A stretch of 64,000 nt of DNA from GCA-002282575 sp964606405 (GTDB taxonomy: Bacteria; Pseudomonadota; Gammaproteobacteria; Thiomicrospirales; Thiomicrospiraceae). Both the position numbers and the translations under genes were made by a program. The first letter of the stretch is position 1. Each line of letters starts with the position of its first letter. The stretch spans positions 1-64,000 of the forward strand of contig CAZSGH010000012.1 of the NCBI GenBank assembly GCA_964606405.1, given 5' to 3'. The notes under the pieces are model-generated. The model did not search any database. It was not told where the DNA came from and saw only the letters and a list, made by a program, of their open reading frames with translations. Below are positions 37,330-47,778 of the stretch, piece after piece.

Positions 37330-37929
37330 ATGAATCCAGTCAATAAAGGCTACAACCTTTACAATCAGGGTGCGAGAGTTTACAGCGACACGCAAACACA
37401 AACGCAGCCAACATCAACTAAGCCAACCGCGGCACAACCAGCCCAGCCACAAAAAGTGGAGGCAGCCAAAACATTAGCCGCCCCCACTCAGGCAGACAAA
37501 GTGAGCATTTCTGACTCGGGACGCGCAGCGGTGGCACAGAACAAAGACAGTTTTGTTAACGCCATCATGAAAGCAGGTTACAGCAGAGAAGCGGCAGAAG
37601 CGCGTTTTGGCAAATTACAAAGTCAACGCAACGATGCAACAGCCGCACCCAGCACCACAACAGCAAAAGCTGCAACAACAGTTAACGTTGCTGGTGCAGC
37701 AAACAGCGCTGCGGCACCTGCAACAGCAGCGACGAGCCTAACACAACCTGTCAACAATGCGAACAAAACCAGCAACCTAAACGCCAACAGCACATCTGAA
37801 CAACCCGAAAATAAAGCACTCGACCGCTTCGTTAGTGGTTTTACCAAATCGGGATACAGTAAGGAGCAGGCAATTAGTGCTTACAATACTTATGCGGCAC
37901 TTGCAAACCAACAAGGCGTACGCGCTTAA
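37330..37929 (+). CDS. Hypothetical protein with duplicated KxGYSxExA motif
   Basis: A 199-residue protein of unknown function. Two similar segments, FVNAIMKAGYSREAAEARF (about 78-96) and FVSGFTKSGYSKEQAISAY (about 162-180), flank an Ala/Thr/Asn-rich low-complexity linker. The region before the first, QADKVSISDSGRAAV, resembles the DKVSIS entry seen in some flagellar regulators such as FlgM, but I would not claim that. I start at ATG 37330 with GGGAGA upstream instead of an earlier in-frame ATG. Confidence 0.6.
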   Translation: MNPVNKGYNLYNQGARVYSDTQTQTQPTSTKPTAAQPAQPQKVEAAKTLAAPTQADKVSISDSGRAAVAQNKDSFVNAIMKAGYSREAAEARFGKLQSQRNDATAAPSTTTAKAATTVNVAGAANSAAAPATAATSLTQPVNNANKTSNLNANSTSEQPENKALDRFVSGFTKSGYSKEQAISAYNTYAALANQQGVRA

Positions 37930-38002
37930 GCGGTAACCTTGTCCACAACGCCAATCCATGCTACAGTCGAAACCATGATAGGATGACAACAAGGAAGGCA
38001 TC

Positions 38003-39529
38003 ATGTTTCGACTCTTAGCTTGGCTCATCGGATTGACGCTCGGTACGGCAACGGTGGCAGCCTTTTTACTGTTAACAGAAACCGGTAATGGTTTGTTGCG
38101 CCCACTGGTTGAGCAAGCTTTGCAAACAAAGCTACCCAAAGCAAAAGTCACCTTGCTCGATATTCGTCCCGATCATGCTAATCTAAGTGTGCAGCTCAGC
38201 CCAGAGTCACAATTGCTATTCAACGCCAAAACAGCACTATTAGAAGGCAAGGCAACAGGAACTTGGCAACTGGTAAGCAAGGATTTAACGCAACTGCAAG
38301 CCATACTATCGACGCCACTGGCTGGTGCGGCAAGCAGCGAAGGACATTTCGATACCAGCTTCGCACAACAAGAAGCCACGGGTAAAATCAGCCTAACCCT
38401 GAGCCAGATCGACTTTACCCTAAACCACACAAAAGAAACCCCAGCAACACTGAATGCGCACGGCAAGCTGTATTTATCGGAAGTAGCGCAACTCTTGCAA
38501 CAACCGAGCCTTGCCAGCGGACAACTGCAAGTGGTCGCCCAACTTAAACTCGACGACTGGCACGATAAACAATCGTTGAATGGCACGATTGGGTGCAACA
38601 TCACCGACGGCATGATCCTTGCCCAAGCAGTAAGAGAAAAAACCACCATCGCCCTGCCCAACAACACGCCTTTCACCCTAAATACCACCACCGATGTGCT
38701 CAATGGCAAAACCCTCAGCCAAATCTTATTGAACAGCCCCTTGGCAACCCTTGGGCTTAACAATTTGCGTTACAACTTGGGGGAAGACGGACTGAGCAGC
38801 GATCACCAAACCAATATCAATGACTTAAGCAAACTCAGCTTTTTAACGGGCTCGCCCTTGCACGGGCGCATGCAAATCAATGGCAAACTCAGCTATACCT
38901 TACCCACCCACCATGTTATTGCCGATGCCAGCAGCCAAACACTCGGTGGCAAAATAACGGCAAAACTGAATGGCGATCAACTCAATGCGCAGTTAATCGA
39001 CCTACAAGCTACTGAGCTTTCTGCCATGCTCGGCATGCCTGTGGTGTTTAAATCGAACATTAAAGGCGACCTCGTTTATGACTTAGGCAAGCAAGTCGGC
39101 AAATTCGATGCGAATCTCTACGACGGGCAAATTTTGCCGAACGAGTTTAGTGTGCTGCTTAACAGTGCTGCCAAATTCGATATTACACGCGAAGTTTATG
39201 AACAAGTACATACCGATGGTACGTTAAATGCAGGCAATATCACTGCCAATTTAGAGATGCAAAGTCATCTCACCCACCTAAGCGCAAAAGACGCACAAAT
39301 TAATCTAAAACAACATCTGATTAATGCAACCTTGCTTGCTCAAGTAAAAGGCTTTACTATCCCTGTGCGCATTCAAGGCGACTTAAGTAGTCCTAAGGTC
39401 AGCAGCGAGTTAACCTCGACACTCACCAAGCAAGCAGAACAAGCTGCCACAGAAACGATCGAACAAGAAAAACAAAACTTAGCCAATAAAATTAAACAAC
39501 AACTTAACTTACCCAGTTTTGGGCATTAA
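38003..39529 (+). CDS. AsmA/TamB-like inner-membrane-anchored protein
   Basis: A 508-residue protein with one N-terminal membrane helix (about 4-24) and a long periplasmic region rich in short beta strands, with Gly-Asp and Asn repeats (LNGDQLNAQLIDLQATELSA, IKGDLVYDLGKQVG). The pattern resembles AsmA-like, possibly lipid-transport bridge proteins. A C-terminal Gln/Lys helix ends the chain. An AAGGAAG site precedes ATG. Family assignment is by fold pattern only. Confidence 0.6.
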   Translation: MFRLLAWLIGLTLGTATVAAFLLLTETGNGLLRPLVEQALQTKLPKAKVTLLDIRPDHANLSVQLSPESQLLFNAKTALLEGKATGTWQLVSKDLTQLQAILSTPLAGAASSEGHFDTSFAQQEATGKISLTLSQIDFTLNHTKETPATLNAHGKLYLSEVAQLLQQPSLASGQLQVVAQLKLDDWHDKQSLNGTIGCNITDGMILAQAVREKTTIALPNNTPFTLNTTTDVLNGKTLSQILLNSPLATLGLNNLRYNLGEDGLSSDHQTNINDLSKLSFLTGSPLHGRMQINGKLSYTLPTHHVIADASSQTLGGKITAKLNGDQLNAQLIDLQATELSAMLGMPVVFKSNIKGDLVYDLGKQVGKFDANLYDGQILPNEFSVLLNSAAKFDITREVYEQVHTDGTLNAGNITANLEMQSHLTHLSAKDAQINLKQHLINATLLAQVKGFTIPVRIQGDLSSPKVSSELTSTLTKQAEQAATETIEQEKQNLANKIKQQLNLPSFGH

Positions 39530-39549
39530 AAGCGACACCGAACAACATT

Positions 39550-40542
39550 ATGAGTAAACACCTACATTCTGGTCATGTCCATTTAGCAGCACGTACCGTG
39601 CCGCCCATGCCTGCAGACTGCCGCCCCATTCAGCTAAGCCTTGATCCCAATGCAATGCAACAAGCACTACAAAAAATTGGCGGCAACTTGCTTCTACCCG
39701 ACATGCCTAAAGAAATTATCGCCATTGAGCTGGAGATGCATCAAACCAATCCCAATCTCAATCGCATTATCCAGCTCATCGAAACCAACCCTGCTATTAG
39801 TGGTGAAATTATCGGCACAGTCAGTCAGCCAACCTTTCAGCGCCAATTAGTACGCAATATCGAGATTCACAACCTCACCCAATGTGTCGCCTTAATTGGC
39901 ATATCGAGAACCTATCAGCTCGCACTAGCGGTTGCGATTAAACAAATGGCGACTGATGATGAACTGACCGAAAAAATTCTCGATCACGCGGCCAAAACAG
40001 CCTATGCTTGCGCAGAAATCGCGGGCTATCTACCACCGCACGACCCGCGTATTAGCCAAGAAAGCGCCTATTTATTTGGGCTTTACTTACATGGCGGCAT
40101 GTTGTCACTCGCCGCACGTTATCCGAATAACTACCGCAAGGTTTTTGAACAAAGTCTCACACTACCCGAAAAGGCACATCAATTTGAGCTCGAAAAAGCC
40201 GCCTGCCATGCAACATTGGGGGTGCTAACGGGACAAAAGTGGGGATTAGATCCCAAAAACCCGCATGATCTTGATCTGTTGCTGGCAATTGCCCACCATC
40301 ACAATCCCCAAGCTGCATGCATTAGCCAGTTGCGTGTACGCTTATTAATTGGTGTGGGTTTATTAGCGCAAAGCATGGTCAGTGAGTTGGCAAGCAGTGC
40401 CTACCAATCACAAGAAATACTCGACCAAAGCAAACGTGCAACCGATATGTTAGGGCTTTCAGATGAAGCGCTGAGCAATATCCGACGCAACCTAAACAGT
40501 GACTGGAATCGAGCGCCAGTTGTGGATACAGGAAACGACTAA
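39550..40542 (+). CDS. HDOD-domain signalling protein
   Basis: A 330-residue cytoplasmic protein with an HDOD domain (about 45-250): DMPKEIIAIELEMHQTNPNL, IIQLIETNPAISGEII, CVALIGISRTYQLALAV. HDOD proteins bind or scaffold nucleotide signals and often sit near chemotaxis or GGDEF genes. There is no GGDEF or EAL domain of its own. It lies 20 bp after the AsmA-like gene, so probably the same transcript. Confidence 0.82.
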   Translation: MSKHLHSGHVHLAARTVPPMPADCRPIQLSLDPNAMQQALQKIGGNLLLPDMPKEIIAIELEMHQTNPNLNRIIQLIETNPAISGEIIGTVSQPTFQRQLVRNIEIHNLTQCVALIGISRTYQLALAVAIKQMATDDELTEKILDHAAKTAYACAEIAGYLPPHDPRISQESAYLFGLYLHGGMLSLAARYPNNYRKVFEQSLTLPEKAHQFELEKAACHATLGVLTGQKWGLDPKNPHDLDLLLAIAHHHNPQAACISQLRVRLLIGVGLLAQSMVSELASSAYQSQEILDQSKRATDMLGLSDEALSNIRRNLNSDWNRAPVVDTGND

Positions 40543-40545
40543 GAA

Positions 40546-40613
40546 CGTCATTCCCGCGAAAGCGGGAATCTATCCTTTTAACCTGATGGATCCCCGCATA
40601 CGCGAGGATGACG
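40546..40613. repeat. REPIN-like pair
   Basis: 68-bp pair: CGTCATTCCCGCGAAAGCGG at left, CCCCGCATACGCGAGGATGA at right, between the convergent HDOD and mutarotase genes. It may also help end transcription. Confidence 0.8.
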
Positions 40614-40629
40614 GTGCGTAGGTGCTCTA

Positions 40630-41514
40630 TTAACCGCGACGCACCGCATAATCAACACTGAGCGTATGGCTCGCACCAGCCGCCACGCTAACGACATCTC
40701 CACCCGCAGTGCCCGACTCAACACATAGCATCTTACGATAGTCACCACCATTCATATCGGCAAAACCTTTTTCTTTTTCGCTACCAGGATTCCATACAAC
40801 TGTTGCCGTACTGTTGGTTTTACTGATCACAATATCACGCCCTAAGGTTGCGTCCACGATGGCTGTCTGACTTGTGGTATTCACATACACACGATCCACT
40901 TCGCCCACAATCGTCACATCGCCAGCTTGCGTGTGCTCTGTCATGTCCAATACCTTGTCTAAATAGCGCACACCATCCAAACCCCTTACCTGAGCGCCAT
41001 CCACATCACCAATCGCAAAATAAGTATGTAAGGCTTCGGCAATGGTAAAGTCACTACTACCCGTATTATGCGTGGTCAAGTCAATCGCCAAAGAAGCACC
41101 CAAGGTAACCGTTAACGAAAGCTTAAAAGCATGATCCCATAAAGTACGAGAAGCCGCGTCGTCTTGCGTGACCAAACGCAACCAAACACCCGCATCGCTG
41201 ACACCACTGGCTTCTACTGACCACAATTTAGTACGCACGAAGCCATGTGCTGGCTTACCTGCCTCACCCGCGCCAAACCAAGGCCAACATACAGGAACGC
41301 CACCACGTACGCCTTTACCCGTCTGATAAACAGCCGCATCGCTAATCCAGACAACAGGCGTTGTTTCACCTGTTGGCAGCCAATCAAGCACTTGCGCTCC
41401 CTGTAGGGCAACGCGAACACGTCCTGCATCAGAATGCAGTACCGTCAAGGTCAAATCACCCTGCTGCACAAAAGACAAGTGGTTTTCGATTTCGAATGGC
41501 TGAAGGCTAGACAT
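40630..41514 (-). CDS. D-hexose-6-phosphate mutarotase (YeaD family)
   Basis: Interconverts the alpha and beta anomers of glucose-6-phosphate. The 294-residue galactose-mutarotase-fold protein has GGVPVCWPWFG, the His segment PAHGFVRTKLW, EALHTYFAIGD and VVWNPGSEKEKGFADM with a late Glu in MLCVESG. This matches YeaD/apospory-type enzymes. It appears monocistronic. Confidence 0.9.
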   Translation of the reverse strand: MSSLQPFEIENHLSFVQQGDLTLTVLHSDAGRVRVALQGAQVLDWLPTGETTPVVWISDAAVYQTGKGVRGGVPVCWPWFGAGEAGKPAHGFVRTKLWSVEASGVSDAGVWLRLVTQDDAASRTLWDHAFKLSLTVTLGASLAIDLTTHNTGSSDFTIAEALHTYFAIGDVDGAQVRGLDGVRYLDKVLDMTEHTQAGDVTIVGEVDRVYVNTTSQTAIVDATLGRDIVISKTNSTATVVWNPGSEKEKGFADMNGGDYRKMLCVESGTAGGDVVSVAAGASHTLSVDYAVRRG

Positions 41515-41595
41515 AAACAGGCTCCTAAAGAAAAATAGTCAATGAGCGAATCATAACATTAGTGCGGGCATTTGTGCCGTTCAAAAAGCATCAGA

Positions 41596-41675
41596 GCTGC
41601 TCTAAAAATCCAACGGGTAGGAGGTCTGGAAGAAGGGGTTGCGGAAAACAGCATCATTCCCGCAACAGCGGGAAT
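41596..41675. repeat. MITE-like fragment with a single REP
   Basis: TGCTCTAAAAATCC with GGAGGTCTGGAAGAAGGGG resembles the MITE-like left half. A single REP arm, CATCATTCCCGCAACAGCGG, follows at 41652-41675. Confidence 0.5.
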
Positions 41676-41702
41676 GAAAGAAGATAAAAAGAAGGCCGTG
41701 CC

Positions 41703-43984
41703 TTATCGCTGATAACTTAATTGCGCGACGGCTCTATGTTGACCACCAGCTAGTTTGAACTGGTTAACTAGGGCTGTCAGGTTTTCTGTCTGATCTTGCA
41801 TTCTGGCTGTTGCTGCTGAAATCTCTTCAACCAAAGCGGCATTCTGCTGAGTCGTGCTTTCCATTGCGCCCATATCTTGGTTTANNNNNNNNNNNNNNNN
41901 NNNNNNNNNNNNNNNNNNNNNNNNNNNNNNNNNNNNNNNNNNNNNNNNNNNNNNNNNNNNNNNNNNNNNNNNNNNNNNNNNNNNACCAAAGCGGCATTCT
42001 GCTGAGTCGTGCTTTCCATTGCGCCCATATCTTGGTTTAAGCCATCAATAATACCGCGTTGTGACTGTGACTGACTGGCCATCGCTGTGACCAAATCACC
42101 CACTTTAACAATCGACTGCTGAATATGATTGAGCGAGTCACCCGACTGGTTCGCCAACTGCGTTCCTTTGCGTACCTGTTCGATGGTGTTATCGATTAAC
42201 GCACGAATATCGCGCGCGGCATCACTAGACTTGCCAGCTAAAGCACGCACTTCGCCAGCAACCACAGCAAAACCACGACCATGATCGCCCGCACGAGCCG
42301 CTTCTACTGCCGCATTCAGTGCGAGCAAGTTGGTTTGGAAAGAGATACTGTCAATTAAACTGGTAATTTCGGACACGCGCTGACTCGCCTCTTGCATCTG
42401 CGTCATGGCAACGAGCGTTTGCTGCATAATTGCCGTACCATCTCGTGTTTCCTGTTGCGCTTGCTTCGCCAATTGATCCGACGTCAACGAATGATTGGCC
42501 GTTTGTGCAATGGCTTCGTTCATCGTTCTTAAGTTATGTGCTGTCTTATCAATCGTTGCCGCTTGCTGCTGAGTGCGATCATTCAAATCTTGATTGCCAT
42601 GATGAATTTCGCTCGCTGCCTGATACACCGTATTAGAAACTTCGACAATTTCACCTAAAACCCCATTCATTTTACTAATGGCTTGGTTAATCGATTGCTG
42701 CAAGGTTGCCAAGGCACCAAAATACTGACCCGTAATTTGTTGGGTAAAATCACCCTCGCTCATAGACTGTGCAACCGAAACTGAGGCCGTAATCGCAGCA
42801 GACAAGGTGGTTAAGGAATCGTTAGTATGTTTCACCAACTCTGCCAATTCACCGCGCGCTGGATAAGTGATACGTTGCTCAAAATCACCACGCGCCATCG
42901 CATCCATAACCTGATTGATGTTTAAGATAACGCCATGTAAGCTTTCAACGGACTGATCGACCATCGAGCGAAGATGTGCGGGCACGCGCTCATCCATACG
43001 CAAGGTGAAGTTACCCTGATACAAACCTTGCATCACGTCGCCCAAGGCGGCAATGGTTAGCGAAACACTGTCAACACTGCCATTAACCCCAACACGCAAA
43101 CTATCTAATTCACCTGGCAAGGTATCTGTCATGCGTTGATCGAAATGTCCTTGCGCTACCTGATTGAGCGTATGGTTAATATCGCGAATGGTGGTTTGCA
43201 ATTGCGCCAGAAAGCTATTTAATGCCGCTGCTGTTTGTCCCACTTCATCTTTTTGGCTAGCAGGTAAATGGACGCGCACATCAAAACGCCCCTCGTGCGC
43301 CACTTGGTCGATAACGCCTTGCATCTGACGCATGGGGCGTGTGATGCCACGAGCAGTGAAGAAAGAAACCAACATGCCCACAACTAAAGCAAACAAACCC
43401 AAAATGATACTTACCCAAATCGCTTTCTCGTAACGCTTCTCTGACTGAACCGCTTCTTGATCAACACCCTGTTGAACCAGTTCACGTAACTCATTTAAGG
43501 CTTTAAATAAATTGTCTTGCGACGGACGCAAAACATCCTTAATCTGAGCAAAAGCACCCGCTTGATCTTCATTTAAAACCATTTCTAAAATGGCATCGAA
43601 AGACTTACGAATCTTTTTTTCTTCTTGCTCAATATTTGGAATGAGTGCCATAAAAGCCGCATTAGCCGAAAGCTGAGCAATCAAGTCCGCACGTAGCGTT
43701 TCATATTGTTTGCGCGCTTCTTTCATGCGTTTGACTTCATTTTTTAGAAAGGCGATATCACCCTGCAAGGTAATATCTCGAATCGCTGTTGCTTCAAAGC
43801 GTGCTGCATCGCGCATACCATTAATCAATCGCAACTTAGGGATTTGCTCACTCACAATTGCCTGTAATTCGGTATTGGTTGCGCGTTGCTGCACAATACC
43901 CAAAATCGAAATAGCAATCAACAGCACGATCATTAACCCAGCGCTAAGCGCTAAGCGAGTTCCAATTGAAAATCCTAATAACAT
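41703..43984 (-). CDS. Poly-HAMP chemoreceptor with 4HB-type sensor (contains gap)
   Basis: A chemoreceptor of 708 residues once the gap is closed. TM1 (about 10-30), a periplasmic four-helix-bundle-like sensor (31-190), TM2 (about 190-212), a membrane-proximal HAMP, then four tandem HAMP-like repeats with G-[DHN]-F-x2-R cores, and a signalling domain with QTNLLALNAAVEAARAGDHG. The 100-N gap at 41885-41984 is flanked by identical 55-bp copies; merging them restores the frame to NAALVEEIS and a normal TAA at 41703. GAGGGG precedes the ATG. Confidence 0.85.
41830..42039. other. Assembly gap with duplicated 55-bp flanks
   Basis: 41830-41884 and 41985-42039 are identical around 100 N. Merging one copy keeps the receptor frame, as at the other duplicated gap. 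Confidence 0.9.
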
Positions 43985-44143
43985 AACAAAACCCCTCTTC
44001 TTTATTTTTTATATTGTTGCGATCAGCATTTCTAACCACTCATCACATGAGTATTTAGAAATGCTTAAGCAAACCATTATTCCCACAGCCGCAGGAATAA
44101 TGGCTAGGAAATATCTGAATAATTTGATTTACCCAAAAATTCC

Positions 44144-44171
44144 TTAGAATGATATCAAACAATCATTCTAA
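44144..44171 (-). terminator. Hairpin terminator overlapping a stop codon
   Basis: On the minus strand the stem TTAGAATGAT / ATCATTCTAA contains the stop codon of the Cache protein and is followed by GGAATTTTTGG. A further palindrome CCATTATTCC / GGAATAATGG (44074-44103) lies downstream. Confidence 0.6.
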
Positions 44172-44481
44172 ACTGGCTTGCAACACCCCGACAACAGCGC
44201 CACCATCTTTAATTGGCACAGCAATTTGTACGCTTGGCTTTTGACTTGAAGGATCAGGCGCTACCTTATCAGCAACAAAGTCTGCTCCTGCAATAGCCGC
44301 TTTAAAGTTAGGACGGTTAGCAATATTGTATAGGAAGGGTTTTTCANNNNNNNNNNNNNNNNNNNNNNNNNNNNNNNNNNNNNNNNNNNNNNNNNNNNNN
44401 NNNNNNNNNNNNNNNNNNNNNNNNNNNNNNNNNNNNNNNNNNNNNNCTCGCACAAAGCGTTAAAAAGGAACGACGTAACAT
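44163..44481 (-). CDS. Secreted Cache-like protein (internal gap)
   Basis: A small exported protein split by 100 N. The N-terminus reads MLRRSFLTLCA (start 44481), the beginning of a signal peptide. After the gap comes KPFLYNIANRPNFKAAIAG and the end VQIAVPIKDGGAVVGVLQAS followed by LE, a Cache/PDC-type ligand-binding strand pattern. No membrane or signalling domain follows, so this is probably a free periplasmic sensor subunit lying between two chemoreceptors. The gap flanks share no sequence, so real bases are missing. Confidence 0.6.
44347..44446. other. Assembly gap, true missing sequence
   Basis: 100 N with unrelated flanks, inside the Cache-like gene. Confidence 0.85.
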
Positions 44482-44732
44482 AGTCAAAATCTCCGAAATA
44501 AAAAAGACACACTTCACATACTACTACCCTCTGTTCAAGATGCATAATTAAAAATACTAATCGCGCAATAAAAAACAGACAAGTCAAACAAAACCATTAA
44601 AAAACATGATGGCCGATCATCAAAAATACCCCATCAAAAATATTTATACTGTTCATAACAACATTAATAAAAATGTTATAATGAAATATAAAGCAACAAA
44701 ATAAATAAAATTCTAACGATAAGGGAAAAATC

Positions 44733-47627
44733 ATGCACTTTTTATCCAATCTCAAAATCAATGCGCGCCTGTGGGCATTGTCTTTAATTGCCTTTGCGGT
44801 TGTCATGGCAATTGTTGAGCTCATTACCATCAGCAAGCTGCAAAAAGTCGAAAATGCGATTGCACAAAGTTACATGCTCACCGTTCAGTCGCGCTTACAA
44901 GCAGAGTTAGAACAAAAATACGCCTTGGGACTAACCAATGCGGCTGGCATTTCGGGCAATCCCGACATTCCTAAGGCACTCGCTAACAACGACAAAGATG
45001 TAGCACTCGCACAGTTAGATAATGCATCAAAAGTATATAAAGCGTTGACATCGTTGCAAAACATCAAAGTACACATCCATACCGCAGACGGTAAGTCTTT
45101 CTTGCGTTCGTGGATACCGAATAAAAATGGTGATGACTTAACCAGCTTCCGTCACGATGTAGTGCAAGTCATGAAGACCCAAAAGCCCCTCAGTGGCTTA
45201 GAAGCGGGGGTTGCTGGCGTCGAGTTACGCTCGATTGTACCCATCATCGTTGATAACACCTATATTGGTTCCTTAGAGTTTATTCAGGGATTGGCCTCTG
45301 TTGTTAAAAAACTATCGACAGACAAACAAACAGACTATTTATTGGTCGTTGATGCTAAGTTTGGTGACAAGGCTCCGCAACTCACCAAAAATGGCAAGGT
45401 GGGCGATTACTTAGTGGCAAACGATAAATGGTTTGCACCAGAAGCAGCAACGCGCTGGACACCAGAGTTGCTGACACAAGCAACCCAACAAGGCTATGTA
45501 TTACATAAGGGTTATTTTTACACAGCCACGGTCGCCGAGGATTTTGCGGGTCATAAAATTGGCTGGCACTTGTTAGCAGAGCCATTAGCATCTGGCTTTA
45601 ATCAAGCCTATGCAACCAGTGCCGAAGAAATTTCCAATGCACGCTGGAGCGTTTTGGCTGCCATGCTGGTGCTATTGCTGATGATGCAGTTGCTCATCAA
45701 TTGGCAGGTTGTCCGCCCCTTACGCGTGACCGAAGAAATCATGAGTCGTTCAGAAAAAACATCTAACCTAAGCCTACGCGTCCCTGTCATTGCGAATGAC
45801 GAAATGGGCGCAATGGCAATGGCTTACAATGCACAAATGGAGCGTTTTGCTCAGGTGATGAGCGAAGTGCAACGGGTTCTGAGAGCACTCTCTATGGGTC
45901 AATTAGATGAACGCATTAACCTACCCATGGAAAACGATTTTGCACATTTCCGCGATGGTGTTAATGACACAGCACAAGCAGTATCAAATGTCTTTTTACA
46001 ATTAGAGCAGGTATTTGATGCCCTTGCCAAAGGCAATATGCGCTCAGACTTAAACAGCGGTGGACTACAAGGGCGTTATGCTGCCATGATTGATAACGCT
46101 AAAAACAACATGCAAGAAATGGCATCTGTTTTTGATGACTTATCATCGTCTTTAGACCAGCTGTCGAAGGGCAATTTTAATGATCGTGTCACGGTTAGCG
46201 CTCACGGTGATTTACTCGTCCTGCGCAATAATGTCAATCACTCATTAGAAACCATTAGCCATATTATTACCGATACCACCAAAGTATTATTAGCGATGGG
46301 CAGTGGCGACCTCAGTAAACGCATGGACTCACACTATGAGGGTAACTTTGCTGTACTGTCAGATGCCATTAACAATTCGATGGATAATATTTCGAGCCTC
46401 TTTGCTCAGGCGCTACGCAACACACAAGTTGTGGTGCGTGATGCAGGCGAAATTTCGTCGGGCGCAATTGAGCTGGCAGAGCGTAGCCATATTAATGGCG
46501 ATGCACTGCAACGTACTGCTGCTGCCGTCGAACAAATTAATGTGTCGGTAAAGCAAACGGCAGACAATGCTCGGGGTATGCAGAAACGTATGACACACTC
46601 TAACGAAGTAGCCAATCGTGCGAATGCTGTTGTATTGCAATCGATTGAGTCGATGCAGTCGATTACACAAGCCAGCGAAAAAATTGGCAATATTGTTGGC
46701 CTCATCGACTCCATTGCTTTCCAGACTAACTTGCTCGCCCTGAATGCTGCGGTCGAGGCTGCTCGTGCAGGTGAGCATGGTCGTGGTTTCGCAGTCGTGG
46801 CTGCTGAGGTTCGTGCGCTTGCGGGCAAGTCTGCCGATGCCGCCAAAGAAATTCGCGGTCTCATCGATGATTCCCTCATGCGCGTCAAAGAAGGAACCGA
46901 ACACGCCAATCACTCGGGCAAAGCCATCGAAGACATTAACCATGCCATTGGTGAAATTAGCAGCATGGTGGGCGACTTGGTGATGCAGGCCGAACAACAG
47001 TCGATTGCTGTCAGTGAAATTTCTCAGTCGATGGAAAAAATCGAAGAAATGAACCAAGAAAACGTTGCTTTGGTAGACAGTACCCAAGAGCATATTGGAC
47101 ATATGGTTGAACAAGCAGACACGCTAGAACAAGCCATCCAGACTTTCCGTGTTGATATTAATCTTATCGGCGCACAACTGGCCATGAACACTGGCAACTT
47201 TACGTTTGTGAATGCGCGTCGTGCGCACAAAGCGTGGCGCGGTATTATTCGTGCCTTTGTTGCAGACTTAGATGTTCCGCTGAATCGTAATGCCGCAACA
47301 GATCATCATCAATGTGCATTAGGAAAATGGTACTTTGGTCCAGAAGGTCAAGCACTGATGCATCTGCCGATTATGCAATCATTAGATGCTGACCATAGTG
47401 CGCTTCATGCAACCATTAAGTTGATATTAGATGCTAAATCACAGCACGACGAGGCAGCAATCGAAGCTGGGTTCGCACGACTCGATCAATTATCGGCACA
47501 GGTTATTGATAAGCTAAACCAGTTGGAGCGAGAGGTCGCTAATCAGCGTCGTCAAGCACCAGCAGCGCTGGCTTTAGCACCACAAAAAATGCTACCTGCG
47601 CTCGGACATCATTGTAAAAATTGCTGA
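44733..47627 (+). CDS. dCache poly-HAMP chemoreceptor with CZB domain
   Basis: A 964-residue receptor. TM1 (about 14-34), a double-Cache-like periplasmic sensor (35-295, with ALGLTNAAGISGNPDIPKAL), TM2 (about 306-325), then several tandem HAMP units with G-[NDQ]-h-x2-R cores (about 330-620), the signalling domain (QTNLLALNAAVEAARAGEHG) and a C-terminal CZB zinc domain (CALGKWYFGPEG with HSALH). CZB zinc domains are linked to sensing oxidants or pH. A -10 box TATAAT at 44677 and AAGGGA site precede it. The adjacent secreted Cache protein could be a partner, by inference. Confidence 0.92.
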   Translation: MHFLSNLKINARLWALSLIAFAVVMAIVELITISKLQKVENAIAQSYMLTVQSRLQAELEQKYALGLTNAAGISGNPDIPKALANNDKDVALAQLDNASKVYKALTSLQNIKVHIHTADGKSFLRSWIPNKNGDDLTSFRHDVVQVMKTQKPLSGLEAGVAGVELRSIVPIIVDNTYIGSLEFIQGLASVVKKLSTDKQTDYLLVVDAKFGDKAPQLTKNGKVGDYLVANDKWFAPEAATRWTPELLTQATQQGYVLHKGYFYTATVAEDFAGHKIGWHLLAEPLASGFNQAYATSAEEISNARWSVLAAMLVLLLMMQLLINWQVVRPLRVTEEIMSRSEKTSNLSLRVPVIANDEMGAMAMAYNAQMERFAQVMSEVQRVLRALSMGQLDERINLPMENDFAHFRDGVNDTAQAVSNVFLQLEQVFDALAKGNMRSDLNSGGLQGRYAAMIDNAKNNMQEMASVFDDLSSSLDQLSKGNFNDRVTVSAHGDLLVLRNNVNHSLETISHIITDTTKVLLAMGSGDLSKRMDSHYEGNFAVLSDAINNSMDNISSLFAQALRNTQVVVRDAGEISSGAIELAERSHINGDALQRTAAAVEQINVSVKQTADNARGMQKRMTHSNEVANRANAVVLQSIESMQSITQASEKIGNIVGLIDSIAFQTNLLALNAAVEAARAGEHGRGFAVVAAEVRALAGKSADAAKEIRGLIDDSLMRVKEGTEHANHSGKAIEDINHAIGEISSMVGDLVMQAEQQSIAVSEISQSMEKIEEMNQENVALVDSTQEHIGHMVEQADTLEQAIQTFRVDINLIGAQLAMNTGNFTFVNARRAHKAWRGIIRAFVADLDVPLNRNAATDHHQCALGKWYFGPEGQALMHLPIMQSLDADHSALHATIKLILDAKSQHDEAAIEAGFARLDQLSAQVIDKLNQLEREVANQRRQAPAALALAPQKMLPALGHHCKNC

Positions 47628-47652
47628 TGCATCCTTAAAACGCGCCTAACAG

Positions 47653-47752
47653 NNNNNNNNNNNNNNNNNNNNNNNNNNNNNNNNNNNNNNNNNNNNNNNN
47701 NNNNNNNNNNNNNNNNNNNNNNNNNNNNNNNNNNNNNNNNNNNNNNNNNNNN
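47653..47752. other. Assembly gap in intergenic space
   Basis: 100 N after the receptor gene; flanks do not match. The 47628-47947 stretch holds this gap and a MITE-like copy and no gene. Confidence 0.85.
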
Positions 47753-47778
47753 ATGACAAAATATGACGTTATTAACGA

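Noticed and set aside
46413..47114. Long minus-strand open frame within the dCache chemoreceptor
   Set aside because: Shadow of the receptor signalling domain; no start signals.
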